Assembly: GCA_027563935.2 (NCBI GenBank)
Contig: CM050454.1
Location: 75,164,596 to 75,228,595 of the forward strand
Reading direction: 5' to 3'
Origin: Costus lasius
Lineage: Eukaryota; Streptophyta; Magnoliopsida; Zingiberales; Costaceae
Length of the DNA stretch: 64,000 nt
This document shows, piece by piece, positions 13,166 through 23,197 of this stretch (the first letter of the stretch is position 1; every line of letters starts with the position of its first letter). A model generated the notes under the pieces. It had not been told where the DNA came from. It did no database searches and saw nothing but the letters and a program-made list of their open reading frames with translations. The position numbers and the translations under genes are program-made.

Positions 13166-14247
13166 TGAAAAGTCCCCTTCAAGGGGGAGCGAAACCCTAA
13201 AGTGGCGCATGTAAATTCTTTTCGGTAGCGGAATTAGGGTTTCATAAGGATCTTTTGCATGCCATATGATCAACATCAACAGCTTATATAGATGAAAAGG
13301 ATTCATACCATAGCTATTAGTTCGAATGGCGTCTTGGAAGAAGAGATCGAAAGGGGTCTCCTCCACAAGATGCGAACACAAGATGAGAAGTAGCTTTCTT
13401 CTTGTCGCTCCTTGTGCTAGCAAGGATCTCCAAGTGCCCCTTGTCGCGTGAAGGAGATTTTGAGAGAGAGGACCTTGCTGGCCGAATTTTCCTCTTGGCG
13501 TGAAGGGCACCCAAGACGAGAGAGGAAGAGGCTAGAGAGGCGTTCGAACGTGGGAGCGTTTTCCTCTAGCAAAACGCCTTCCCAAAATAGCAAGTTTTAA
13601 GTTCACTTAAAACCTCCTCTTAAACCATCGAAAACTCCTCTTGCCTTTGAACCATACGTTCACATAAGTGAACCGGTTCAAATCAATTCGGTTTAGATGC
13701 ATTTGGTTCAAAGACCAAATCAAACCAGCCCAAGCCTTGGCCTAGATCTCATTGAACCAATGGTTCAAGATCTAACCGTTGATCTCTTGATGCTTTTGAT
13801 CTCACCGATCTAGCATCACTACTCTCGATCGAAGCTTACCGATCTCAAGCCCTAATCAATCAAACATGATTAGACCAGATCTCACTTACAATCAGAGTTT
13901 AAACTCCTTTAAACTGAACCAAAACAATTCAGTCCACACGATCTGACTTAAGTAAGCCATATCATCAAATTGTGTGACCCTAAGGGTTTCCTTTAAATGT
14001 CGGTAATGATAACTTACGTTATCACGATCAGTGAGGGGTATCTAGCAACACATCACTGTCTCTCGATATAAAGGAAAGAGTCTTCCAAGACTACACCCAA
14101 ACCACAGCACAAGTGTGAATCCACTTCACTAGGCATACATGTTTCCTTTGCCACTGGATGTTCTTTTTGGACAAGCGTGTCAAGCCTGTAACTCCAATAT
14201 GATGAGCATGATTAGATCAGATGAACATAGTCACCTGGGTATGGCCA
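13166..14247 (-). repeat. 5' LTR of A-II, inner part (1,082 bp)
   Basis: Continues at 21949 after the nested solo LTR. The break falls in the palindrome GTATGGCCATAC, with GGCCA duplicated at 14243-14247 and 21949-21953. Confidence 0.95.
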
Positions 14248-14619
14248 TGAAGGTTCCCTTAGACAAGGGGGGGCGAAACCCTAATAGGCGCATCTTGGAG
14301 GATTTAAAGCAGCGGAGAGGGTTTCTAGATCTATTGCATGCTATATGATCAACAAAAACATTCTATAGAAAGAATGAGATTCATACCGATGCCATTTCTA
14401 GATGGCGACTTGGAAGCAGAAAGCGATGTGGCTTTCCTCCAGAGGTGACGCACACAAGATGAGTCTTGGCTCCTCCTTGTCGCCCCTTGTGCTAGCAAGG
14501 ATCGTCCAAGTATCCTGATCGAATGAAAGGGATGAGATCTTCTTGGCGATTTCTTCCTTCTCCTTTGCGTTCTCCTTCTTCACCACACGAGAGAGAGCTT
14601 GTGTCGACTCGTGGAGAGG

Positions 14620-16493
14620 TGATGGGGGGCCAAGCATGCAACATTCAAACAACGCGCTTCGAAAACATTTTGATAAATAAGTATAGCTTAATAAACCCCT
14701 TAAGCTATCGTAGTTCGAAATTAGCTTGTTTTGGTATGTAATAGTGAAAACCGAAACTAATCAACAAGAGAAACCTAACATGCGCTTCTAGATAAGATGA
14801 AACTTTGAATAAGGCTTAAGCATGCGGTTCTACAATATCAAAGAGATCTAGACATGCGGTTCTACCATAAGAAATAGAGCTACTCTAAGGGAGGAACTCA
14901 CCTTGCACCCTTTGAGAATAGAAAGGGTGACCTTCCCGTTCTTCACCGGTCCAATGGTGGAAAACTCACGAAGTAGGGCCCTATGAGCTTACACACATAG
15001 CATTGCAGCATCCCACACATGCGTGGGTGAGTTTGACAAAAATATTAAGAGGCCATTCACATAAGAACATTCAAGGGGGAGGGTAGCCTCCAAATTCCCT
15101 TGCTAACACTTTTGAGACTAACTAGTTAAGGGGGGAAGGGGGGGAATGAACTTGTATGCCCTCCTTGGCCTTGCGCAACCTGAGAAGAGACCTTAGTGAG
15201 TGCAGATGAATGTTCAGAAACTTCAAGAAAACATCAGCCAAGGGAGAAGAGAGACTTAGCTAACTTAGGGTGGTGGCTTGATCTTGGCATGGGGTTGATG
15301 ACACCTTCTTGAGTCTCGGATGTGTCCAGCTCCTCATCATGGCTGAGGACTTGTCAAGGCTGAGGGGAGAAAGTGGCGTGAGCTCCCATCTTCATGACAA
15401 GCGCAAGTGGAGGTGGAAGGTTGAAGAGCAAGAGGGGGGGTGGAATGGAACTCTCGGCAATGGTTGGAAGAAAGGGAGGGGTTAGGTGACACACACCATT
15501 AGAAGACACACTTCTGAAATTTGAAAATTCATTCAACTCTAGCTGGTGGCTTTACAAGAAGTTACATCATATAGGAGAGTCTCCAACGGTTATCTCCTTC
15601 CTAAGCTCAAAACAAGTCACAAAAGTAAGCATGATGTAGACAACTCAATGGGCTGATGTCTTCTTCCAAATGGGCGGTTGCTTGGAGGTTGAACTTTGGA
15701 GTCTTCAGCAGGTTGGTAGGTTCGAAACTGAGATGAGGATGGACTGAAGAGGCTGCTGATGGCTGACATTGTGCAGGCTGCAGATTGGCATGGGTGGCTG
15801 ACGCTTGAGGGGACTGAAGTTGTTGTAAAGTGCAGGCTGCTCCTTGACTTTGGTGGCTGGCGCATGATGGACTGAAGTGGACATTGCTCAAGCTGCTCCT
15901 TGACTTTAATGGCTGGCGCATGGTGGGCTGAAGTAGGACTTTGTGCAGGCTGCTTCTTGTCTTGATTGGAGATGAAGGCAAACTCCACATGGCTGCCAAC
16001 TAGGATGGTGGAAGTTGAGGTACTTGTGGTGTTGCTCCATTAGGTTGGGGTGGGCTGATTCCCTCTTGAGTTGGGCTGATGGCCCATGGCATCTCTTGGA
16101 GTTGTCTTGATCTGATTTTGACTTGCATCCCAAGAATGGAGTTGACCTATACTATTACATCAATTTCATGCACTAACCTATCATACATAAGTGGCGGATC
16201 CTAGGGATGTAACTACATGGTGTAATTGTTGGGTGGATCTAACCTACCATATGATGCAAGTTATGCTAGGAGATCTAACTTAAAGGATGCATGCAATGCA
16301 AGGAATGAAAATCTAACTTAAAGATGCATGCAATGCAAGAGATGGAAATAACTTAAAGGATGCATGCAATGCAAGGAATGAAAATCTAACTTAAAGATGC
16401 ATGCAATGCAAGAGATGGAAATTTAGGTGCCCTAGCTAGGGTAACCTTAAACTCCATTTGTATTTCCGTGGGTCATGTCGCCTTCCCACATCA
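14620..16493 (-). repeat. 3' LTR of C-IV
   Basis: 1,874 bp, plus-strand TGATGGGGGGCC to CCTTCCCACATCA. Contains the 73-bp tandem duplication and the last codons of the 604-codon ORF. Confidence 0.95.
16277..16422 (+). repeat. Tandem 2 x 73 bp repeat in C-IV 3' LTR
   Basis: Units 16277-16349 and 16350-16422. Each unit is itself two diverged half-units of about 36 bp containing GATGCATGCAATGCAAG, giving four GATGCATGCAATGCAAG blocks. Confidence 0.9.
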
Positions 16494-18250
16494 GCTCTCC
16501 CCGGGTGAGAAAAATTCTTCTCCGAAGAATTGTCCTTATCCATGAGGAGCTTTGAGGTAGTAAGGGTGAGTTCTTCCTCGGGGAGCCAACCCTCTTCACC
16601 ATGGTCATATCCAACTAAGTAGAGTAAATCTACCTTATCACGGGTGAAATGGGTTTGGTCCTCAAGGATGGACTCAATCATATGCTCACAAGTGGGGTCA
16701 TAGTATGGGGTGGAATGATGCTTATGCAATATGAAGTCATCCACATCAAAAGTGATGGGGGTCCAAAAATCAGTGTCAACAGCATCGCAGCAATCAATCT
16801 CTTCATCCCAATCTTCATGCTCCTTAAATTCAGGGTCTCCTACACAGAATGTCCTTTCTCGGCCATATTCATTAGTATGTTTGTGGTATACAGGCCTACT
16901 AAAAGATTCAGGTATAACAAAATCAAAGTGTTCAAGTTCTGGGAGGGAAAGCAAATCATTATTCAATTGAATTTTCTTTAACCCTGGAGTACTAAGGCCA
17001 GACTCAAGGTCTAAAGGAGAGATGGGAGATGTTGCCAACTCAGACAAGTTAGGTTCTAAATCATATCCTAGCATGGGAAACTCAAGAGGATCTAAAGTAA
17101 ATTCTTCTTCATATTCAGGTGAGCTAATGTCTAACTCAAGAAGGGTGAGGGGCTCCTCTAGGATTGGACTTCCTAAGGAAAAAAGAAATGGCTCTCCCAT
17201 ATCTGGAGTAAGGTCCTCAAAGCTAAACTGGGGGAGCTCTATCATGTCATAAGGAGAAGGTTGATATAGGTCAGTCCCTATGGGGTCAACTTGAGTAGGG
17301 TCATCCCTAAAGTCTTGGGTTATAAGCCCATGTTCAATTGGTCCTAAATGTGGCTTAGGAGTGTGGGTGGCAAGACCTAAGAGATATGTTTCATGGATCA
17401 TTGGATCAAAGGTCAAGTCTTCTAGGCCTTGAAGTTGAGGTTCTCCTAATGTTTGGGACTTAGGATCTTGGTCAATGAGAAAAGGATCTAGCATGGGTTC
17501 CATCTTAGGCAAAGTAAGGGATCTTAACTCATGTTGCTTGATATCTAAAGGTGAAGGATCCTCTATTTCTAAAAGTTTTGGCTCTAGGGGTGGGTTTAGA
17601 CCTAAGTTGTAAAGTTTAGTGCTAGATGGCTCAGAAGTGGTCACAGAAGGGCCTAGACAAGATGGTATGTCTACCTTAATCTCTAAATATGGTTGAGTAA
17701 GATACTTAGGCAGATCATCCATAGAGAAAGGTTCAAACTTAGGTTGAGTCAAGCCTAAAGTGTGATGGTCCTCTAATTGAAGGTGTTGGATTTCTAAAGT
17801 GTCTAGAGGCTCATCTAAACTTTCACTAAGGTCAAGTGGCTTGGAACCTAAGTGTTCACAACCTATTGAAGAGTTCTCTAAGGTTTTTCCTATGTCATGA
17901 AGAGTAGGTTCACATGGTTCAAGCACTTGATCTAAACATGGGAGCCCTAAAGGGTGAGGCAAACTAGTCTCACAGGTTACTAAGGGTAGGATAGCTTCCA
18001 CTAAGTCTAGCCTAATATGATTGGGTTCAAGTTCTTCCATAGGCTTAGGTGAGATTGTTCTTAAAGGTGTGGACTTAGTATGACCTATGTGGATGTCAAG
18101 AGAGTTTTCCTTAAGTTGGTTGAGTTCTTGTTTGGGTTTTATGGACAACATGATTTGACATGGAGGTAAGTCTTCAATGGGTTCCCTAGACTTGATTTGA
18201 GATTGGCTTTGGGAGGATAGCTTTGGTTCTAAGGCTTGATTGAGCTCCAT
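16436..18250 (-). CDS. C-IV ORF2, 604-aa protein of unknown function
   Basis: I do not recognise this protein. It is 604 residues, rich in Leu, Pro, Glu and Ser, acidic, with no evident membrane segment, signal peptide, zinc knuckle or catalytic motif of protease, RT or integrase. The first about 430 residues are low-complexity, with recurrent EPL, LEPK and DLPK-like blocks. The C-terminal about 150 are more ordered and Asp/Glu-rich, with DEEIDCCDAVDTDFW and LVGYDHGEEGWLPEEEL. It starts 11 nt after the gag-like ORF in another frame, so it would need reinitiation or a separate message. The last 19 codons including the stop lie inside the 3' LTR. That it stays open over 1.8 kb in a young element suggests recent function or youth alone. 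It could be a rapidly evolving extension of gag. Confidence 0.65.
   Translation of the reverse strand: MELNQALEPKLSSQSQSQIKSREPIEDLPPCQIMLSIKPKQELNQLKENSLDIHIGHTKSTPLRTISPKPMEELEPNHIRLDLVEAILPLVTCETSLPHPLGLPCLDQVLEPCEPTLHDIGKTLENSSIGCEHLGSKPLDLSESLDEPLDTLEIQHLQLEDHHTLGLTQPKFEPFSMDDLPKYLTQPYLEIKVDIPSCLGPSVTTSEPSSTKLYNLGLNPPLEPKLLEIEDPSPLDIKQHELRSLTLPKMEPMLDPFLIDQDPKSQTLGEPQLQGLEDLTFDPMIHETYLLGLATHTPKPHLGPIEHGLITQDFRDDPTQVDPIGTDLYQPSPYDMIELPQFSFEDLTPDMGEPFLFSLGSPILEEPLTLLELDISSPEYEEEFTLDPLEFPMLGYDLEPNLSELATSPISPLDLESGLSTPGLKKIQLNNDLLSLPELEHFDFVIPESFSRPVYHKHTNEYGRERTFCVGDPEFKEHEDWDEEIDCCDAVDTDFWTPITFDVDDFILHKHHSTPYYDPTCEHMIESILEDQTHFTRDKVDLLYLVGYDHGEEGWLPEEELTLTTSKLLMDKDNSSEKNFSHPGRADVGRRHDPRKYKWSLRLP
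16494..16502 (-). promoter_or_regulatory. Polypurine tract of C-IV
   Basis: The minus strand reads GGGGAGAGC directly before the 3' LTR start, the place and composition expected of a plus-strand primer. Confidence 0.6.
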
Positions 18251-18261
18251 GGTTTGATTGA

Positions 18262-18600
18262 CTACCTTAGGGGCCTTGGGTCTTGGATGGTCAATTTTCC
18301 TTTTATCACCTCACTAGCTATTTGAAAAGCATCTTCTATTGTGTATATGGGGTAGTAGGTGAGACCTCTCTTAATCTCAAAGCTAAGACCATCTCTAAAC
18401 CGGTTAAGCATAACCCTAGGAGCTTCTCTAGTACTATGGTAGAGGGTTTTGAACTTTAGTATATATTCAGCTACATTCATGTTCTCTTGGGTAAGCAATT
18501 TTTCATTGAGGGGTGTAGGGTCATATACTTCTTTTATCATGTCATCCCATCTCTTGATGGGTTGTCTATTGCCTCTTAGGGGATTGAATCTAGTAGTCAT
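18262..18600 (-). CDS. gag: C-IV gag-like ORF (Retrotrans_gag-type)
   Basis: 112 residues, starting MTTRFNPLRGNRQPIKRWDD, about 160 nt after the PBS. The pattern of Trp followed by an E-x-Y-x-P-like segment, then NVAEYILKFKTLYHSTRE, RFRDGLSFEIKRGL and a TIEDAFQIASEV helix, matches the C-terminal half of the gypsy capsid-like gag domain. It lacks the upstream half and the zinc knuckle, so it is shorter than usual gag (300 residues or more). It may supply packaging specificity or oligomerise with gag of an autonomous partner. The stop is a TAG, 11 nt before ORF2. Confidence 0.7.
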   Translation of the reverse strand: MTTRFNPLRGNRQPIKRWDDMIKEVYDPTPLNEKLLTQENMNVAEYILKFKTLYHSTREAPRVMLNRFRDGLSFEIKRGLTYYPIYTIEDAFQIASEVIKGKLTIQDPRPLR

Positions 18601-18745
18601 TTTCGAAATGAGTAAGGTTTTGAAAATAAACCCTAAGGTGATAAATATAGCTAGTCAAATTCTTTCAAGCACCTAGGTCCAAAAATCGCCTTAGTAGTAG
18701 GAAAATAAAGTTTTGGTCTTATAAAATCCTACTCTAAGAGCCTAA

Positions 18746-18757
18746 GCTTTGATACCA
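18746..18757 (-). promoter_or_regulatory. Primer-binding site of C-IV
   Basis: The minus strand reads TGGTATCAAAGC, one mismatch from the initiator-Met-type site of the copia elements, three bases from the LTR. Confidence 0.8.
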
Positions 18758-18760
18758 AGA

Positions 18761-20634
18761 TGATGGGGGGCCAAACATGCAACATTCAAACAACGCGCTT
18801 CGAAAACATTTTGATAAATAAGTATAGCTTAATAAACCCCTTAAGCTATCGTAGTTCGAAATTAGCTTGTTTTGGTATGTAATAGTGAAAACCGAAACTA
18901 ATCAACAAGAGAAACCTAACATGCGCTTCTAGATAAGATGAAACTTTGATTAAGGCTTAAGCATGCGGTTCTACAATATCAAAGAGATCAAGACATGCGG
19001 TTCTACCATAAGAAATAGAGCTACTCTAAGGGAGGAACTCACCTTGCACCCTTTGAGAATAGAAAGGGTGACCTTCCCGTTCTTCACCGGTCCAATGGTG
19101 GAAAACTCACGAAGTAGGGCCCTATGAGCTTACACACATAGCATTGCAGCATCCCACACATGCGTGGGTGAGTTTGACAAAAATATTAAGAGGCCATTCA
19201 CATAAGAACATTCAAGGGGGAGGGTAGCCTCCAAATTCCCTTGCTAACACTTTTGAGACTAACTAGTTAAGGGGGGAAGGGGGGGAATGAACTTGTATGC
19301 CCTCCTTGGCCTTGCGCAACCTGAGAAGAGACCTTAGTGAGTGCAGATGAATGTTCAGAAACTTCAAGAAAACATCAGCCAAGGGAGAAGAGAGACTTAG
19401 CTAACTTAGGGTGGTGGCTTGATCTTGGCATGGGGTTGATGACACCTTCTTGAGTCTCGGATGTGTCCAGCTCCTCATCATGGCTGAGGACTTGTCAAGG
19501 CTGAGGGGAGAAAGTGGCGTGAGCTCCCATCTTCATGACAAGCGCAAGTGGAGGTGGAAGGTTGAAGAGCAAGAGGGGGGGTGGAATGGAACTCTCGGCA
19601 ATGGTTGGAAGAAAGGGAGGGGTTAGGTGACACACACCATTAGAAGACACACTTCTGAAATTTGAAAATTCATTCAACTCTAGCTGGTGGCTTTACAAGA
19701 AGTTACATCATATAGGAGAGTCTCCAACGGTTATCTCCTTCCTAAGCTCAAAACAAGTCACAAAAGTAAGCATGATGTAGACAACTCAATGGGCTGATGT
19801 CTTCTTCCAAATGGGCGGTTGCTTGGAGGTTGAACTTTGGAGTCTTCAGCAGGTTGGTAGGTTCGAAACTGAGATGAGGATGGACTGAAGAGGCTGCTGA
19901 TGGCTGACATTGTGCAGGCTGCAGATTGGCATGGGTGGCTGACGCTTGAGGGGACTGAAGTTGTTGTAAAGTGCAGGCTGCTCCTTGACTTTGGTGGCTG
20001 GCGCATGATGGACTGAAGTGGACATTGCTCAAGCTGCTCCTTGACTTTAATGGCTGGCGCATGGTGGGCTGAAGTAGGACTTTGTGCAGGCTGCTTCTTG
20101 TCTTGATTGGAGATGAAGGCAAACTCCACATGGCTGCCAACTAGGATGGTGGAAGTTGAGGTACTTGTGGTGTTGCTCCATTAGGTTGGGGTGGGCTGAT
20201 TCCCTCTTGAGTTGGGCTGATGGCCCATGGCATCTCTTGGAGTTGTCTTGATCTGATTTTGACTTGCATCCCAAGAATGGAGTTGACCTATACTATTACA
20301 TCAATTTCATGCACTAACCTATCATACATAAGTGGCGGATCCTAGGGATGTAACTACATGGTGTAATTGTTGGGTGGATCTAACCTACCATATGATGCAA
20401 GTTATGCTAGGAGATCTAACTTAAAGGATGCATGCAATGCAAGGAATGAAAATCTAACTTAAAGATGCATGCAATGCAAGAGATGGAAATAACTTAAAGG
20501 ATGCATGCAATGCAAGGAATGAAAATCTAACTTAAAGATGCATGCAATGCAAGAGATGGAAATTTAAGTGCCCTAGCTAGGGTAACCTTAAACTCCATTT
20601 GTATTTCCGTGGGTCATGTCGCCTTCCCACATCA
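18761..20634 (-). repeat. 5' LTR of C-IV
   Basis: 1,874 bp, about four single-base differences from the 3' LTR by eye (near 14630, 14808, 14850 and 16426). Target duplication AGAGG follows at 20635-20639. Confidence 0.95.
20418..20563 (+). repeat. Tandem 2 x 73 bp repeat in C-IV 5' LTR
   Basis: Same repeat as at 16277-16422, offset by the 4,141 bp between the two LTRs. Confidence 0.9.
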
Positions 20635-21948
20635 AGAGGCGAAGAGAGAAGAGGCGTGAAGAGGAAAACGTGAGGCGTGGTCACGTTTAGAGAAGTGCTC
20701 TCTAAAAATAGCATGCCACTTCTCAATATGTGATCATGGGTCTACCCCAATCGCAAACCTCTTATCTCATGAACCATCCGCTCACTTAATGAGCTGGTTC
20801 AATTCGGTTCAGTTCAAGAACCAATCAAGCCAAGCGATCCAGTCTAGATCATGATTAAACCCTAAGGCTCCAGATCTAACCGTTGATCTCTTGATGCTTC
20901 TGATCTCACCGATCTAGCATCCATTCTCTCGATCGAAGCTTACCGATCTCAAGCCCTAATCAATCAAACATGATCAGACCAGATCTCACTTACAATCAGA
21001 GATTAAATCCCTTTAAACTGAACCTGAATAATTCAGTCCACACGATCTGACTTAAGTAAGCCATATCATCAAATTGTGCGACCCTGAGGGTTTCCTTTAA
21101 ATGTCGGTAACGATAACTTACGTTATCACGATCAGTGAGGGGTATCTAGCAACACATCACTGTCTCCCGATATAAAGGAAAGAGTCTTCCAAGACTACAC
21201 CCAAACCACGGCACAAGTGTGAATCAACTTCACCAGGCATGTAAATATCCTTTGCCACTGGACGTTCTTATTGGACAAGCATGTCAAGCTTGTAGCTCCA
21301 ATATGATGAGCATGATTAGATCAGATGAACATAGTCACCTGGGTATGGCCATACACTATTCTCAATCATCTCATTCAGGGGGGCCCCTTTAGAACATCTC
21401 ACTCCTTAAACAAGGAGACGGCAATCCTTTATCTATCACTAGTGCCCTAACCTGATTCAAGCTCACCATCCAAGATAGTCTATAATTATTATGTTTCAAA
21501 TGATATTGAACTAACTCAAAACAATGACAATCATCATTTAGAAACACAAGTGATCTCAAGTCAGAGGACATGTGCCACTTGTTGCAATCAAGGATTATTC
21601 ACATTGTGACAACCAATTGAATATCCTAGTAGGGTCTGTCCAGTACATCCAATGTACCCATGAGTCTACCTCTTATTCCATGCTCGAAGCATCCTATAAG
21701 ATTAGAGCACATATTAGTCTCAATCATATCAAGGCTGTCTCATGTTCACCAAGATATATCGACTAAGGACTTTATAGCATGTCAGCCCAGCTGAACAGCT
21801 TTGAGACATTATTCAGAAGTACAATTATTGCAGCAGATAACGTAACAAACTGAATAACAACCATGCCTTTATAAACATAAGAGTTTATTACATGATACTG
21901 TTACAATCCCAAGGCCTCAAACATTAGCCTTAAGGGCATACCCCAACA

Positions 21949-22547
21949 GGCCATACACTTTCTCAATCACCTCATCCAGGGGGGCCCCTTTAGAACATCA
22001 CACTCCAAACAAGGAGACGGCAATCCTATATCTATCACTAGTGTCCTAACCTGACTCATGATCATTATCCAAGATAGTCTATAACCATTATGTTTCAAAT
22101 GATATTGAACTACCTCAAAACAATGACAATCATCATTTAGAAACACAAGTGATCTCAAGTCAGAGGACATGTGCCACTTGTTGCAAACAAGGATTATTCA
22201 CATTGTGACAAGCAATTGAATATCCTAGTAGGGTCTGTCCAGTACATCCAATGTACCCATGAGTCTACATCTTATTCCATGCTCGAAGCATCCTATAAGA
22301 TTAGAACACATATTAGTCTCAATCATATCAAGGCTGTCTCATGTTCACCAAGATATCTCGACTAAGGACATTACAGCATGTCAGCCAAGCTGAACAGCAT
22401 TGAGACATTATTCAGAAGCACACTTATTGCAGCAGACAATGTAACAAACTGAATAACAACCATTGCCTTTATAAACATGAGAGTTTATACATGATACTGA
22501 AAGAATCCCAAGGCCTCAAACATTAGCCTTAAGAGCATACCCCAACA
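21949..22547 (-). repeat. 5' LTR of A-II, outer part
   Basis: Resumes the A-II LTR after the duplicated GGCCA and ends CCCCAACA at 22547, followed by the target duplication TCGGG. Confidence 0.95.
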
Positions 22548-22625
22548 TCGGGGACATTCTTCCGCTGCGTAAAATGTATGTCCATGACTCTGAAAATTGT
22601 AAAATGTCCCCGGGGTTTCCCAACA
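22548..22625 (+). repeat. B LTR, 3' terminus (plus strand)
   Basis: After the duplicated TCGGG the B LTR resumes (GGGGACATTC) and ends GGTTTCCCAACA at 22625. It matches the reverse complement of the LTR end at 29399. The next bases (GAAGA) are the candidate target duplication. Confidence 0.85.
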
Positions 22626-23197
22626 GAAGAAAACTATTTCCATCAATTCATTAAAAAATTCTGTCGATTACAAGATGCATGCGGATACATATAGAGAAGC
22701 TTGGAGACTTGTTGCTGAACGTTGTAACTTCCATTCTTGAGCAGCAGCGAGACGTTGAGGCTTCCTTGTGAGGAGCTGATGTAGGCATTGATGATTCCTT
22801 GGTTGAAGATGATCGTTGGCTGCAAGGAGACGTTGAAGAGTTTCCTTTGTTGGCTGTAAATGTACGTTGCCATTTCCATCGTAAGCTTGCACGTAATTGG
22901 GGTTTTAATGTTTTGCTGGAGAAGATATCCCTTGATGAACCTTGACCGTTGGATGAGATCTTGGGCTGAAGTTTGATCTTGAGTTGCCACATATGGATGC
23001 AAGTCTTGGTTAGTGGAATGCGGCTCCCCTTTCTTTGAACATTGTAAGCTTGAGCATCTTGAGTTTATTGAGTGATTATTATTGAGCTAGCTTTTGCCAT
23101 TGAGCTTGCTAGCTTATTCGCGAGCCTCCGAGCCTTTGCCTACGGCAACCTTAGGCTCCACTTGTATCTTCGTAGCTTGTGGTTCCTGTCCCCATCA
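22626..23197 (-). repeat. Fragment of a C-like LTR inserted in B pol
   Basis: On the minus strand it starts at 23197 with TGATGGGGACAGG and for about 65 bp resembles the start of the C-IV LTR (shared CGAAGATACAAGTGGAGC versus CGGAAATACAAATGGAGT, then CTAAGGTT). It begins exactly where B pol breaks, so it is the outer end of an element inserted in B pol. It is cut at 22626 by the B LTR end. Three overlapping open frames here (22643-23002) have no recognisable motif and are not called. Confidence 0.55.

Larger units (their letters stand above)
14620..20634 (-). mobile_element. C-IV: complete non-autonomous gag-only LTR retrotransposon
   Basis: 6,015 bp with two 1,874-bp LTRs, AGAGG duplications on both sides (14615-14619, 20635-20639), an initiator-Met-type PBS and a purine-rich tract. 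The internal region is only 2,267 bp: a short gag-like ORF and a long ORF without protease, integrase or RT. This matches the TR-GAG class (terminal-repeat retrotransposons with gag domain) of plants. I count about four LTR differences, so it is young. It must borrow pol from an autonomous gypsy-type partner not seen here. Confidence 0.92.
14248..21948 (-). mobile_element. Solo LTR A-III, split by C-IV
   Basis: Two A-LTR pieces, 14248-14619 (TGAAGGTTCCC...) and 20640-21948 (...CCCCAACA), give 1,681 bp once C-IV and its duplicated AGAGG are removed. Flanking GGCCA duplications (14243-14247, 21949-21953) show that one LTR stands alone, so a full element inserted and then lost its body and one LTR by LTR-LTR recombination. 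Confidence 0.92.
5753..22547 (-). mobile_element. Copia A-II, complete, host of nested elements
   Basis: Full-length family A element on the minus strand. The 3' LTR is 5753-7428, internal region 7429-13165, and 5' LTR 13166-14247 plus 21954-22547. Removing the nested insertion and its duplicated GGCCA gives a 5' LTR of 1,676 bp, equal to the 3' LTR. Target duplication TCGGG flanks both ends (5748-5752 and 22548-22552). I count about 12-13 differences between the LTRs (about 0.8%), making it older than C-IV inside it. Confidence 0.95.

Noticed and set aside
15607..15999. Overlapping 123- and 130-codon ORFs on the minus strand of both C-IV LTRs
   Set aside because: Two frames overlap over the same sequence with Ser/Pro/Gln-rich low-complexity products; they are duplicated only because LTRs are duplicated. 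No domain is recognised.
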